Source: Caldinitratiruptor microaerophilus (GTDB lineage Bacteria; Bacillota; Sulfobacillia; Symbiobacteriales; ZC4RG38). Taken from it: a stretch of DNA of 64,000 bases. The notes under the pieces are model-generated. The model was not told the origin of the DNA, did not search any database, and was given only the letters and a program-made list of their open reading frames with translations. The DNA lies in the NCBI RefSeq assembly GCF_025999835.1, contig NZ_AP025628.1, positions 930,001 to 994,000 on the forward strand. The letters are read 5' to 3'. Within the stretch, counting starts at the first letter, position 1, and each line of letters begins with the position of its first letter. This document shows positions 53,182 through 61,680 of this stretch, one piece after another. A program made the translations under genes and the position numbers.

Positions 53182-53694
53182 ATGCTCCTGCGGCTCCTGG
53201 GAGCCGGCGCGGTCTTCTGCGCCGGGGCGGCGATCGGCTGGCAGCTCGCGCAGCCCCTGAGGCGCCGGCCGGAGGAACTGCGGTCGCTGGCCGCGGGGCT
53301 GGCGCTCCTGGAGACCGAGATCGCCTACGGGGCAACGCCGCTTCCTGCCGCCCTGGAGCGCGCGGCCTCCGCCGGCCCGCCGGCCGCTGCGCTCTACGGC
53401 CGGGCGGCGGCGCTCTGCCGGCAGGGGAGGCTGCCGTCCGAGGCCCTGGAGGAGGCCCTCGCGGAGCTGTACGCGAACTCGTCGCTCACCGCCGCCGACC
53501 GCCAGGCCCTGTCCCTGCTCGCGCGCGTGCTGGGCGCCTCGGACCGGGCCGACCAGGCCCGCCACCTCCGCCTGTGCCGGGAGCGCCTGGCCGCCGCCGA
53601 GGCGCAGGCGGAGGCGGAGCGGCAGCGGCACGAGCGGGTGTACCGCCAGCTCGGGCTGGCGGCGGGGGCGGCGGCCGCCATCCTGCTCTTGTAG
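53182..53694 (+). CDS. spoIIIAB: stage III sporulation protein AB
   Basis: A 170-residue protein with an N-terminal and a C-terminal membrane helix flanking a helical GspF-like domain. It starts LLRLLGAGAVFCAGAAIGW and ends LGLAAGAAAAILLL. RRRPEELRSLAAGLALLETEI is the conserved cytoplasmic segment. It resembles type II secretion inner-membrane platform proteins and would partner the SpoIIIAA ATPase. ATG 53182 has AGGTGG six bases upstream; GTG 53173 or 53176 are alternatives. Confidence 0.92.
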   Translation: MLLRLLGAGAVFCAGAAIGWQLAQPLRRRPEELRSLAAGLALLETEIAYGATPLPAALERAASAGPPAAALYGRAAALCRQGRLPSEALEEALAELYANSSLTAADRQALSLLARVLGASDRADQARHLRLCRERLAAAEAQAEAERQRHERVYRQLGLAAGAAAAILLL

Positions 53695-53729
53695 GCCGCC
53701 TAGACCGCCGGGACGAGGGGGAGCCTGGC

Positions 53730-53927
53730 GTGGACGTCGAGGTGATCATGAAGATCGGGGCCATCGGGATCCTGGTGGCCGCCCTGTTCGTCGTGCTCAA
53801 GCAGGCCGGCCGGGAGGAGCACGGGCTCCTGGTGACCATCGTCGGCGTGGTGGTCGTGCTCACCATGGTCATGACCCTCGTGGCCCGCTTCTTCGAGACG
53901 GTGCGCACCATATTCCGTCTGTACTGA
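53730..53927 (+). CDS. spoIIIAC: stage III sporulation protein AC
   Basis: A 65-residue two-helix membrane protein. The VDVEVIMKIGAIGILVA start matches family members that begin with a short acidic segment before helix 1, so GTG 53730 is chosen over ATG 53748; GAGGGGGAG lies upstream. Helix 2 is LVTIVGVVVVLTMVMTLV. Length equals the B. subtilis protein within a few residues. Confidence 0.93.
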   Translation: MDVEVIMKIGAIGILVAALFVVLKQAGREEHGLLVTIVGVVVVLTMVMTLVARFFETVRTIFRLY

Positions 53928-53942
53928 ACCGGGGGTCCCGCG

Positions 53943-54329
53943 ATGGAAATGCTCCAGGTCCTCGGGCTCGCCCTCGCCGCGGGCGTGGTGCTCGTGGTCC
54001 TGCGCCAGCAGCGGCCTGAGATGGCCCTGCTCCTGTCGGTGGCGACGGGGGTGGTGCTCTTCACCCTCGTCGTGGGCCGCCTCCTGGCCGTGATCCAGAC
54101 CCTGGAGGCGCTCGGCAGCCGGGCACGGATCGACGTCGCGTACCTCGGCACGGTGCTGAAGATCATCGGGATCGCCTACCTGGCCGACTTCGGGAGCCAG
54201 GTCCTCACCGACGCCGGCGAGCGGGCGATCGCCGCGAAGGTGGAGATGGCGGGCAAGGTCCTGATCCTCCTCCTGGCGGTCCCGATCCTGGTCGCGATCC
54301 TCGAGCGATTGCTGGACATGGTGGGGTGA
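53943..54329 (+). CDS. spoIIIAD: stage III sporulation protein AD
   Basis: A 128-residue membrane protein with four hydrophobic stretches. VLGLALAAGVVLVVLRQQRPE is the first helix and GIAYLADFGSQVLTDAGERAIA, in parts IAYLADFGSQVL and TDAGERAIAAKVE, is the strongly conserved loop. Part of the channel's membrane platform. ATG 53943 follows GGGGGTCCCGCG closely. Confidence 0.94.
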   Translation: MEMLQVLGLALAAGVVLVVLRQQRPEMALLLSVATGVVLFTLVVGRLLAVIQTLEALGSRARIDVAYLGTVLKIIGIAYLADFGSQVLTDAGERAIAAKVEMAGKVLILLLAVPILVAILERLLDMVG

Positions 54330-54332
54330 GCC

Positions 54333-55616
54333 ATGCGTCCGGCTGCGGGGGAGGGGGAGGCGGTGGGGTGGCGTGCGCGGGTGCTCCTGTCGGCGGGGGT
54401 CGTCCTGGCCTCCCTGGCCGCCGGACCCCGGGCGGCGGCGGCGGGGAGCCCGCCGCCGGGCGCGGCCGGGCCGCCGGGTGCCCTCGCAGCCCCGTCCGCC
54501 TCCCACGCGGAGGCCACGCCGGATCCCCGCCAGCTGCTCCAGGACCAGCTGGAAGCCCTCGACACGGCGCCGCTCGAGGGCGTCCTGAGCGAGATGAACC
54601 GGGCCTGGGCGGGGTACGGGCCCGAGCTCAGCCTGGAGCAGGTCCTGGACCTCTACCGGGGCGAGGGCCGCCGGTGGGACCCGGTCTCGATCCTGCGGGG
54701 GCTGGCCCACTACTTCCTGCGGGAAGTCCTCGGCAACTCCGGTCTCCTCCTCAAGCTCGTGGTGCTGAGCGCGCTGGCGGCCCTCCTGGGGCACCTCCAG
54801 GGAGCGTTCGCGCACGAGGCCACGTCCCGCATCGCCCACGCGGTGGTGTACCTGGCGCTGGCCGGGCTGGCCCTCACCGGCTTCGGCCTGGCCGCCGAGG
54901 CCGCCCGGCAGGTGATGTCCGACCTGCAGGGCTTCCTCCTCGCTCTACTCCCGACCCTCCTCGTCGCCCTCGGGGGGCTCGGCGGGGCGGCGACCACCGC
55001 CCTCCTCCAGCCTGCGCTGCCGGTCCTGACGGGCGGGGTCATCGCCATCACGTCGACGGTCGTGTTCCCGCTCATCTACCTGGCCGCCGTCCTCGACATC
55101 GTCAGCGGCCTGGGTGAGGGGTTGCGCCTCACCCACCTGGCCTCCCTCCTCCGCCAGTCGGCCCTGGTGGTGATGGGGCTGGCGCTCACGGTGTTCCTCG
55201 GGGTGACCGGGGTCAAGGCGGTGGCGGGGACGGTCGGCGACTCCCTGGCGCTGCGGACCGCCAAGTACATGAGCGGCGCCCTCATGCCCGTCGTGGGGAA
55301 GATGTTCGCCGACGCCGCGGAACTGGTCTGGTCCTCCGGGCTCCTCCTCAGGAACGCCCTGGGTCTCCTCGGGCTGGCCGGCATCTTCTTCATCACGGCG
55401 TTCCCGTGCCTGAAGATCCTGTCCCTGATCCTGGTCTACCGCGGCGCCGCCGCCCTCGTGCAGCCCCTGGGCCCCACGGGCGTCGCCTCGCTCCTCCACA
55501 CCATGGCCGGCGCCCTCACCCTGATGTTCGTCTCCGCCTCCCTTGTGGGGCTCATGTTCTTCCTGGGCGTGGGGGTGCTCCTGGGGGCGGCGAATGCGGC
55601 CGCCATGCTGCGCTGA
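54333..55616 (+). CDS. spoIIIAE: stage III sporulation protein AE
   Basis: A 427-residue polytopic membrane protein, the largest SpoIIIA subunit. It has a signal-like N-terminus, an exposed region with EVNRAW-like SEMNRAWAGYGPELSLEQ, then about eight helices including LLLKLVVLSALAALLGHLQ and LRLTHLASLLRQSALVVMGL, and LALRTAKYMSGALMPVVGKM. Length and order match the family. ATG 54333 is four bases after the spoIIIAD stop. Confidence 0.94.
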   Translation: MRPAAGEGEAVGWRARVLLSAGVVLASLAAGPRAAAAGSPPPGAAGPPGALAAPSASHAEATPDPRQLLQDQLEALDTAPLEGVLSEMNRAWAGYGPELSLEQVLDLYRGEGRRWDPVSILRGLAHYFLREVLGNSGLLLKLVVLSALAALLGHLQGAFAHEATSRIAHAVVYLALAGLALTGFGLAAEAARQVMSDLQGFLLALLPTLLVALGGLGGAATTALLQPALPVLTGGVIAITSTVVFPLIYLAAVLDIVSGLGEGLRLTHLASLLRQSALVVMGLALTVFLGVTGVKAVAGTVGDSLALRTAKYMSGALMPVVGKMFADAAELVWSSGLLLRNALGLLGLAGIFFITAFPCLKILSLILVYRGAAALVQPLGPTGVASLLHTMAGALTLMFVSASLVGLMFFLGVGVLLGAANAAAMLR

Positions 55617-55626
55617 GGGGAGTCCC

Positions 55627-56286
55627 ATGGACGCACTGCGGGAGATGGCCCGTAGCCTCGTGATCCTCGCCGTTCTCGCCCTGGGCCTGGAGATGGCCCT
55701 CCCCCAGGGCGCCATGCGCCCTTACGTGCGGGCGACCGTAGGCCTCCTGGCCATGCTGGTGATCCTCGACCCCGTCCTGGCCCTCGCCCGCCGCCCGGTC
55801 GCCGCCCTGCCGGCGGGCCCGCTGGACCCCGGCTCGACCCGCTTCCCGACGCTGGAGGAGATCGCCGCCGCCACGAAGCGCCTGCGCCAGGAGAACGAGG
55901 GTCTCATCGCCCGGGAGTTCGGGGAGCAGGTGCGGCGGGCTGCCGAGCGGGCGGCCCGGGCCCTGCCCGGCGTGGCGTCCGCCCGCGCCGACGTGCACCT
56001 CGGCCCTCCCGAGGCGCCCCTCGGCCCGCCGAAGGTGACCCTGGTCCGGCTCGAGGTCCGGCCCGGGTCCCGGCCGGAACCGGAGGCGGCCGCCGTCGAG
56101 CCCGTCCGGCCGGTCGAACCGGTGCGGGTGGGCGCCGGCGAGGGGCCCGGGAGGAGCCTCCCGACCGGCCCCCCGGCGGGGGCGCTGGCGCGGGAGGTGC
56201 AGCGGCACGTGAGCGCCGCGCTGGGGCTGCCGGCGTCCCGGGTGCTCGTAACCGTCCGGGAGGCGGCGCCGGCTGGGGGGCCGTGA
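55627..56286 (+). CDS. spoIIIAF: stage III sporulation protein AF
   Basis: A 219-residue protein with two N-terminal helices (SLVILAVLALGLEMALPQG and VGLLAMLVILDPVLALA) and a C-terminal soluble domain with a ring-building-like fold. QNEGLIAREFGEQVRRAAERA in parts and AREVQRHVSAALGLPASRVLV (shortened) are recognisable. A Pro/Glu-rich insertion near residues 150-180 is longer than in Bacillus. ATG 55627 follows GAGGGGAGT. Confidence 0.9.
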   Translation: MDALREMARSLVILAVLALGLEMALPQGAMRPYVRATVGLLAMLVILDPVLALARRPVAALPAGPLDPGSTRFPTLEEIAAATKRLRQENEGLIAREFGEQVRRAAERAARALPGVASARADVHLGPPEAPLGPPKVTLVRLEVRPGSRPEPEAAAVEPVRPVEPVRVGAGEGPGRSLPTGPPAGALAREVQRHVSAALGLPASRVLVTVREAAPAGGP

Positions 56287-56314
56287 GCGAGCGCAGACAG
56301 GGGAGGGACGGCCG

Positions 56315-56962
56315 ATGGAGGGCGAGCGACCCACCATTGAGGGGCTGCTGAGCCGGTGGCTGAACCTCAAGGACCGGCAGGTGCGGGCGATCCTGTACAT
56401 CCTGGTGCTGGGCCTGGCCGGCATGTGGATCGTCCAGTTCGACCGGTTCCTCGGCGCCGGGCGGATGCGCCAGGGTCCAGCCGGCACGCTCGTGACCGGG
56501 CCCGCTGCCGGTCCCGCCGACCCCGTCGCGTCGGACCTGCGGAGCCAAGAGACGCTCCTGGCGCAGGACCTCGAGCGCGTGCTGTCCGCCGTCGCCGGCG
56601 CCGGCGAGGTCCGCGTCCAGGTGACCCTGGCCTCCGGGCCCGAGCGTGTGCCGGCCCTCGAGTCGCGGCAGGGCACCCGCACGATCGAGGAGCAGGACGC
56701 GGACGGGGGACGGCGCCGGACGACCGACCAGAACCAGGAGACCCGCCCGGTCATGGCCGGTGCCGGCGGGGGCTCCGAGCCCTGGGTGCAGGAGACCCGG
56801 GGGGCCGAGGTCGCCGGCGTCCTGGTGGTGGCCGAGGGGGCGCGCTCGGCGCGCGTCCGGTACGAACTGCAGCGGGCCGTCGAGGTGGCGCTCGGCATCC
56901 CCCCGAACCGGGTGGTCGTGATGCCGATGGGCGGGGACAGGACAGGAGGTGGCAGCCGGTGA
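56315..56962 (+). CDS. spoIIIAG: stage III sporulation protein AG
   Basis: A 215-residue bitopic protein whose soluble domain forms the large ring of the channel. Helix 1 is VRAILYILVLGLAGMWIVQF. The ring-building motif is split as in other SpoIIIAG proteins: RVLSAVAGAGEVRVQVTLAS before an insertion (residues about 105-160) and AGVLVVAEGARSARVRYELQ after it. ATG 56315 follows AGGGGAGGGACGG. It overlaps spoIIIAH by GTGA. Confidence 0.93.
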   Translation: MEGERPTIEGLLSRWLNLKDRQVRAILYILVLGLAGMWIVQFDRFLGAGRMRQGPAGTLVTGPAAGPADPVASDLRSQETLLAQDLERVLSAVAGAGEVRVQVTLASGPERVPALESRQGTRTIEEQDADGGRRRTTDQNQETRPVMAGAGGGSEPWVQETRGAEVAGVLVVAEGARSARVRYELQRAVEVALGIPPNRVVVMPMGGDRTGGGSR

Positions 56963-57498
56963 AGGGGAGAGGGCGGGCGGACCTCGTGCGGTTCGCGCTC
57001 TTCCTGGTGATCGTGGCCGGGCTCGTGGCGTACGTGGCGGCCTGGCGGCGCGGGCTCGGGCGTGACCGGGCGGGCCGCTGGGAGGCGCCGGGCGCCGCCC
57101 CGCCGGTCGGGTTGTCCGCTCCGCCCGCGGCGGACGGAGGCGCGGAGGGCGGCGACTTCTTCGCCGACTTCCGCCTCGAGCGCGACCGGGCCCGGGGTCG
57201 GGAGCGGGAGATGCTGCGGGAGCTCATGACCCCGTCGACCCCGGAGGAGGCCCGCCGGCAGGCGAACGAGCGGTACCTCCGGCTGAGCCGGCTCATGGGC
57301 CTGGAGGTGGAGCTGGAGGGGCTCATCCGCAGCCGGGGTTTCGAGGACGCGGTGGTCTTCCTCGGGGACAGCGCCGCCCAGGTGGTGATCCGGACCCCCT
57401 CGCTCACGCCGGTCCAGGTTGCCGCCGTCGCCGACCTGGTGCACCAGGTCGCGGGGGTCGACCCGGACCGGATCCGGATCGTGGCACGTGAGCGGTGA
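56959..57498 (+). CDS. spoIIIAH: stage III sporulation protein AH
   Basis: A 179-residue bitopic protein that meets forespore SpoIIQ across the intermembrane space. The N-terminal helix is LVRFALFLVIVAGLVAYVA. A flexible linker is followed by FFADFRLERDRARGREREML and the ring domain ending PVQVAAVADLVHQVAGV. GTG 56959 overlaps the spoIIIAG stop. Last gene of the operon. A SpoIIQ gene is not in the window. Confidence 0.92.
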   Translation: MKGRGRADLVRFALFLVIVAGLVAYVAAWRRGLGRDRAGRWEAPGAAPPVGLSAPPAADGGAEGGDFFADFRLERDRARGREREMLRELMTPSTPEEARRQANERYLRLSRLMGLEVELEGLIRSRGFEDAVVFLGDSAAQVVIRTPSLTPVQVAAVADLVHQVAGVDPDRIRIVARER

Positions 57499-57514
57499 TG
57501 GCATCCACTCCATG

Positions 57515-57523
57515 TGCTAGAAT
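57515..57523 (+). promoter_or_regulatory. extended -10 promoter of the Asp23-like gene
   Basis: TG at 57515-57516, one base, TAGAAT at 57518-57523, 28 bases before the TTG start. It lets the alkaline-shock genes be expressed apart from the sporulation operon. Confidence 0.5.
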
Positions 57524-57550
57524 GCCAGTTGGGCGGAAGGGGGGATCCCG

Positions 57551-57943
57551 TTGACCCCGGATGGAGCTCCGGGCGCGGAGGAGTCGGCCAGCGTCCGCAT
57601 CGCCGACGACGTGGTGGCCGTGATCGCCAGCATCGCCGCCACCGAGGTCGAGGGGGTCGCCGGCATGTCCGGCGGACTGGTGAGCGGCATGGCGGAGATG
57701 CTGGGCAAGAAGCAGCTGTCCAAGGGCGTGAAGGTCCAGGTGGGCGAGAAGGAGTGCGCCCTGGACCTCTTCCTCGTCGTGGAGTACGGCGTGCGGATCC
57801 CGGAAGTGGCCCAGCGCGTGCAGGAAAACGTGAAGCGCGCGGTGGAGAGCATGACCGGCCTGAAGGTGGTCGAGATCAACATCCACGTGCAGGGGATCTC
57901 GATGCACAGCGAGGACCGGACCGACGAAGTGAAGGTGCGCTGA
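57551..57943 (+). CDS. Asp23/Gls24 family envelope-stress protein
   Basis: A 130-residue Asp23 (alkaline shock) protein. Conserved parts are VRIADDVVAVIASIAATEVEG, given here as IADDVVAVIASIAATEVEG, VKVQVGEKECALDLFLVVEYG (in sections) and a VEINIHVQGI strand. It is a cytosolic protein tethered to the membrane by AmaP, which is encoded next. TTG 57551 follows GGCGGAAGGGGGG. Confidence 0.93.
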   Translation: MTPDGAPGAEESASVRIADDVVAVIASIAATEVEGVAGMSGGLVSGMAEMLGKKQLSKGVKVQVGEKECALDLFLVVEYGVRIPEVAQRVQENVKRAVESMTGLKVVEINIHVQGISMHSEDRTDEVKVR

Positions 57944-57958
57944 GGGGAGCGGAGACGT

Positions 57959-58498
57959 TTGGGCACCCTGGACCGGGTCATCCTCACCCTGTACACCCTG
58001 TCCCTGGCCATCCTGTCCTTCCTGACGGCTCTCTACGCCGTGAGCCCGGACTGGGTGCCGATCGTGCGGTGGTTCGAGGAGGCGCGTTCCGGCCCGAACC
58101 GGCTCGTGCTCGGGCTGGTCGGGGCCGCCTTCTTCGCGGTCAGCGTCCGGCTCATCTTCTTCGCCTTCGCCCGCCGCGGAGCCGGACAAGCCGTGGTGCA
58201 CGAGACCGAGGTCGGCGAGGTGCGGATCTCGCTCAGCGCGGTCGAGAGCCTCGTCCGCCGGGTGGCCCGGGGGATCAAGGGCGTCCGGGACGTGAAGGCG
58301 GGGGTCTTCCTGGGCCCCTCGGGGCTCGTCGCGGAGATCCGGGGCACGCTCAGCCCGGATGTCAGCATCCCCGACGTGTCGGCGGAGATGCAGTCGGCCG
58401 TGAAGGCGCAGGTCCACCGGGTGGTCGGGGTCGAGGTCGCCGAGGTGCGGGTCCGGGTGGAGAGCCTGGCCACCGAACCCCGCCGCCGGCTGGACTGA
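57959..58498 (+). CDS. amaP: alkaline shock response membrane anchor protein AmaP
   Basis: A 179-residue protein with two N-terminal helices (LTLYTLSLAILSFLTALYAV and LGLVGAAFFAVSVRLIFF) and a C-terminal Asp23-like domain (VRISLSAVESLVRRVARGIK onward). It anchors Asp23 in Staphylococcus. TTG 57959 follows GAGGGGAGCGGA. The gene sits between Asp23- and DUF2273-type genes, the usual order. Confidence 0.9.
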   Translation: MGTLDRVILTLYTLSLAILSFLTALYAVSPDWVPIVRWFEEARSGPNRLVLGLVGAAFFAVSVRLIFFAFARRGAGQAVVHETEVGEVRISLSAVESLVRRVARGIKGVRDVKAGVFLGPSGLVAEIRGTLSPDVSIPDVSAEMQSAVKAQVHRVVGVEVAEVRVRVESLATEPRRRLD

Positions 58499-58507
58499 GG
58501 ACGGGGG

Positions 58508-58756
58508 GTGCGGGCGGTGTGGGAGGCGTGGGTCCGGGAACTTCTGACCCGCCACCGCTACAAGACGCTGGGAGCGCTGTCCGGCCTCGTCTTCGCCCTC
58601 CTGGTGGTCTGGCTGGGTCTCCTTTGGGCGCTGTTTATCGTCCTGTGCACGGGCACAGGTTACTGGGTGGGAAAGCGCCTGGACGAAGCACCGGAGAGCG
58701 TGGCGGAGTTCCTGGAGCGGTTCCTGCCGGGGTCTGGCGGCCCGCGGCAGGGGTAG
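58508..58756 (+). CDS. DUF2273 small membrane protein
   Basis: An 82-residue two-helix membrane protein of DUF2273. HRYKTLGALSGLVFALLVVW and ALFIVLCTGTGYWVGKRLDE carry the conserved G...Y/WxxGK pattern. It accompanies Asp23 and AmaP in Gram-positive bacteria. Function unknown. GTG 58508 is used; GTG 58517 is an alternative. Confidence 0.9.
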   Translation: MRAVWEAWVRELLTRHRYKTLGALSGLVFALLVVWLGLLWALFIVLCTGTGYWVGKRLDEAPESVAEFLERFLPGSGGPRQG

Positions 58757-58768
58757 GGGGCATCGGCG

Positions 58769-59194
58769 GTGAAGCGGCGCCGCGCGAGGGCGCTGGCCCT
58801 GGAGGTTCTGTACGAGATCGACCTGACCGGCCACAGCCCCGAGGAGGCGTGGCAGGGCGCCCGGGCGCGCTCGTCCGGGCTCGACGACGAGGGCGGGGCG
58901 TACGCGTGGCGCCTGGTGTCGGGGGTCACGGCCCACCGGGCGGAGCTGGACGCGGAGATCGCGTCGCGGGCCCGGGACTGGACCCTGGAACGCATGGCCG
59001 CCGTCGACCGCAACGTGCTCCGCATCGGCCTCTACGAGCTCCTCTACGTCCCCGAGGTTCCGGAGAGCGTCCTGGCGAACGAGGCCGTCGAGCTCGCCAA
59101 GGTGTACGGCACGGAAGATTCCCCCCGCTTCGTGAACGGTATCCTGGGGGCCGCCATCCGTGACGGCCTGCGCAAGTCGCGCACGGGCGCGTGA
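58769..59194 (+). CDS. nusB: transcription antitermination factor NusB
   Basis: A 141-residue all-helical RNA-binding protein that helps rRNA antitermination with NusE and NusA. It opens RRRARALALEVLYEIDLTG and has WTLERMAAVDRNVLRIGLYE (the most conserved helix) and AVELAKVYGTEDSPRFVNGI. Length is normal. GTG 58769. It leads the nusB-folD-xseA-xseB-ispA-dxs order common in Firmicutes. Confidence 0.95.
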   Translation: MKRRRARALALEVLYEIDLTGHSPEEAWQGARARSSGLDDEGGAYAWRLVSGVTAHRAELDAEIASRARDWTLERMAAVDRNVLRIGLYELLYVPEVPESVLANEAVELAKVYGTEDSPRFVNGILGAAIRDGLRKSRTGA

Positions 59195-59245
59195 CCGCCT
59201 GCCCCGGGGCTCTGCTCCCACGACCTCGCCGAGGAGGGCGCACAC

Positions 59246-60118
59246 ATGCCGGCACGCATCATCGACGGGAAGCAGATCGCCGCAGACCTGCGGGCCGACC
59301 TGGCCCGGGAGGCGGCAGCGCTCAGGGAGCGCGGCCTGGTACCGGGGCTCACCGTCATCCTGGTGGGCGAGGACCCGGCCTCCGTGATCTACACCCGGAA
59401 CAAGCAGCAGGTGGCCGCGGAACTGGGGTACAAGTCGGAGCTCATCCGACTGCCGGCGACCACCACGCAGGACGAGCTGCTGGAGCTCATCGCCCGCCTG
59501 AACGCGGACCCGACGGTCCACGGGATCCTGATCCAGTCCCCGCTGCCCCCCGGCCTCGACGAGGAGTTCATCTTCTCCCAGGTGCACCCGGACAAGGACG
59601 TCGACGGCTTCCACCCGGTCAACGTCGGCCGGCTGTGGACCGGGCAGAAGGGGCTCGTGCCCTGTACGCCGGCCGGGATCATGCACATGCTGCGGGTGAC
59701 CGGCATCGACCCGAAGGGGCTGCGGGCCGTGGTGGTGGGGCGCTCGAACATCGTGGGCAAGCCGATGGCGGCCCTTCTCCTGAACGCCCACGCCACCGTG
59801 ACGCTCTGCCATTCCCGCACCCGGGACCTGCCCGCCGTGTGCCGCGAGGCGGATATCCTGGTGGCGGCCGTGGGGCGGGCGCGGATGATCACGGCCGACT
59901 ACGTGAAGCCGGGCGCCGTGGTGATCGACGTCGGGGTGAACAAGGTGCCCGGGACCAAGAACAAGATCGTGGGCGACGTCGACTTCGAACCGGTTGCCGA
60001 GGTCGCCGGCCACATCACCCCGGTGCCGGGGGGCGTCGGGCCCATGACCATCGCCCAGCTCATGAAGAACACCCTCATCGCCGCCCGCAGGGCGTGGGGG
60101 CTGCCGGAGGAGGGGTGA
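59246..60118 (+). CDS. folD: methylenetetrahydrofolate dehydrogenase/cyclohydrolase
   Basis: A 290-residue bifunctional folate enzyme interconverting 5,10-methylene-, methenyl- and 10-formyl-THF with NADP. The catalytic Tyr/Lys are in [19 protein letters not shown] (in the family's YxxxK helix), then [22 protein letters not shown] and the cofactor loop [21 protein letters not shown] 59246 follows GCCGAGGAGGGCG. Confidence 0.96.
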   Translation: MPARIIDGKQIAADLRADLAREAAALRERGLVPGLTVILVGEDPASVIYTRNKQQVAAELGYKSELIRLPATTTQDELLELIARLNADPTVHGILIQSPLPPGLDEEFIFSQVHPDKDVDGFHPVNVGRLWTGQKGLVPCTPAGIMHMLRVTGIDPKGLRAVVVGRSNIVGKPMAALLLNAHATVTLCHSRTRDLPAVCREADILVAAVGRARMITADYVKPGAVVIDVGVNKVPGTKNKIVGDVDFEPVAEVAGHITPVPGGVGPMTIAQLMKNTLIAARRAWGLPEEG

Positions 60119-60122
60119 GGGC

Positions 60123-61379
60123 GTGTCGGTCCTCCCGGCGCTGCCGGAGCGGCGAGAGGTCCTTTCCGTACGGGCGCTGACCCTTTACGTCAAGAACCTC
60201 ATCGAGGGCGACGAACTGCTCGCCGACCTCTGGGTGCGGGGCGAGATCTCCAACTGGCGGCGCCACGTCTCCGGGCACTGCTACTTCACGCTGAAGGACG
60301 AGCACGCGCAGGTCCGCTGCGTGATGTTCCGCTCCCAGGCCGCCCGGCTCCGGTTCGAGCCGGAGGACGGGATGCGGGTCCTGGCGCGCGGGCGGGTCGG
60401 CGTGTTCGAGCGCGACGGGCTGTACCAGTTCTACGTGGCCGAGCTCGAGCCGGACGGCCGCGGCGCCCTGCACCTGGCCTTCGAGCAGCTCAAGGCCCGC
60501 CTGCAGGCGGAGGGCCTCTTCGACCCGGCCCGCAAGCGGCCCCTGCCGAGGCTGCCGCGCAAGATCGGCATCGTGACGTCGCCCACGGGGGCGGCGATCC
60601 GCGACATGATCACGGTTGCCCGCCGCCGCTTCCCCAACGTGCACATCGTGCTGGCGCCCGCTCTCGTGCAGGGCGACGAGGCGCCGGGAAGCCTCATCGC
60701 CGCCCTGGCCCGGGTCGTCCGGGTGCCGGGGGTCGACGTGGTGATCATCGGCCGGGGCGGCGGGTCGCTCGAGGAGCTGTGGGCGTTCAACGACGAGGCC
60801 CTGGCGCGGGCCATCGCGGCCTGCCCGGTCCCGGTCGTCTCGGCCGTCGGGCACGAGACCGACTTCACCATCGCCGACTTCGTCGCCGACCTGCGGGCCC
60901 CGACGCCGTCCGCGGCGGCCGAGCTGGTCGTCCCGAGCAAGAGTGACCTCGTGCGCCTGCTGCGGACGGCGGAGGCGAGGCTGGAGGCGGCGGCGCGCGC
61001 GCAGATCGCCCGCCGGCGCGAGCGCCTGCGGCTCCTGACCGGCCGGCGGGTCCTGCAGCGCCCCGTGGACGGCATCCTGGCGGCCCGCCAGCAGATCGAC
61101 GGCCTCACCCGCCGGCTCGCCCTCGCGGCGGATGGGCTCATCCGCCGCCACCGCGCCGCCCTCGGCGGGCTGGCCGGCCGGCTGGACGCGTTGAGCCCGC
61201 TCGCCGTCCTGGCACGGGGATACGCCATCGTCCGGGACGAGGCCGGCCGCGTGGTGCGGGCGCCCGGCGACGTCACCGCCGGCCAGCGCCTGGAGGTGAT
61301 CCTCCAGCACGGCCGCCTCTGGGCGCGGGCCGAGGGCCCCGGGCCGGCGGCAGGTGCGGCCCGGGACAAGGGCGAATAA
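60123..61379 (+). CDS. xseA: exodeoxyribonuclease VII large subunit
   Basis: A 418-residue catalytic subunit of exonuclease VII, which degrades single-stranded DNA. The N-terminal OB fold holds LWVRGEISNWRRHVSGHCYF in parts and the catalytic domain GIVTSPTGAAIRDM, VIIGRGGGSLEELWAFNDE and VSAVGHETDFTIADFVADLRAP (shortened). A coiled middle and the C-terminal YAIVRDEAGRVVRAP complete it. GTG 60123 is four bases after folD. Confidence 0.95.
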   Translation: MSVLPALPERREVLSVRALTLYVKNLIEGDELLADLWVRGEISNWRRHVSGHCYFTLKDEHAQVRCVMFRSQAARLRFEPEDGMRVLARGRVGVFERDGLYQFYVAELEPDGRGALHLAFEQLKARLQAEGLFDPARKRPLPRLPRKIGIVTSPTGAAIRDMITVARRRFPNVHIVLAPALVQGDEAPGSLIAALARVVRVPGVDVVIIGRGGGSLEELWAFNDEALARAIAACPVPVVSAVGHETDFTIADFVADLRAPTPSAAAELVVPSKSDLVRLLRTAEARLEAAARAQIARRRERLRLLTGRRVLQRPVDGILAARQQIDGLTRRLALAADGLIRRHRAALGGLAGRLDALSPLAVLARGYAIVRDEAGRVVRAPGDVTAGQRLEVILQHGRLWARAEGPGPAAGAARDKGE

Positions 61380-61416
61380 CCATAGGCGCCGCAGGCGGTA
61401 CGGGCAGGGAGTGGTC

Positions 61417-61680
61417 GTGACGGAGGCGCGGAGCGAGGGCGCCGGGGCCCTCACGTTCGAGGAGGCGCTGGCCCGGCTCGAGGAAGTGGTCCGGGCGCTG
61501 GAGGCCGGGGACCGGAGCCTGGAGGAGTCGCTGGCGCTCTTCCAGGAGGGAATCGAGCTGGCCCGGCTGTGCCAGGCGCGCCTGGACGAGGCAGAGGCCC
61601 GGATCGAGAAGCTGCTGGAGATCCGCGACGGCGCCGCCGTCACGGAGCCGTTCGAGCCGCCCGGAGGCCAGAACCCGTGA
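61417..61680 (+). CDS. xseB: exodeoxyribonuclease VII small subunit
   Basis: An 87-residue helical hairpin protein that binds along the XseA coiled region. The conserved core is LTFEEALARLEEVVRALEAG then SLEESLALFQEGIELARLCQ. GTG 61417 is favoured over 61411 because GCAGGGAG at 61404-61411 overlaps the latter. The stop overlaps ispA by GTGA. Confidence 0.93.
   Translation: MTEARSEGAGALTFEEALARLEEVVRALEAGDRSLEESLALFQEGIELARLCQARLDEAEARIEKLLEIRDGAAVTEPFEPPGGQNP

Noticed and set aside
57404-60013. 869-residue minus-strand open frame opposite Asp23, nusB and folD
   Set aside because: Antisense of several certain genes.
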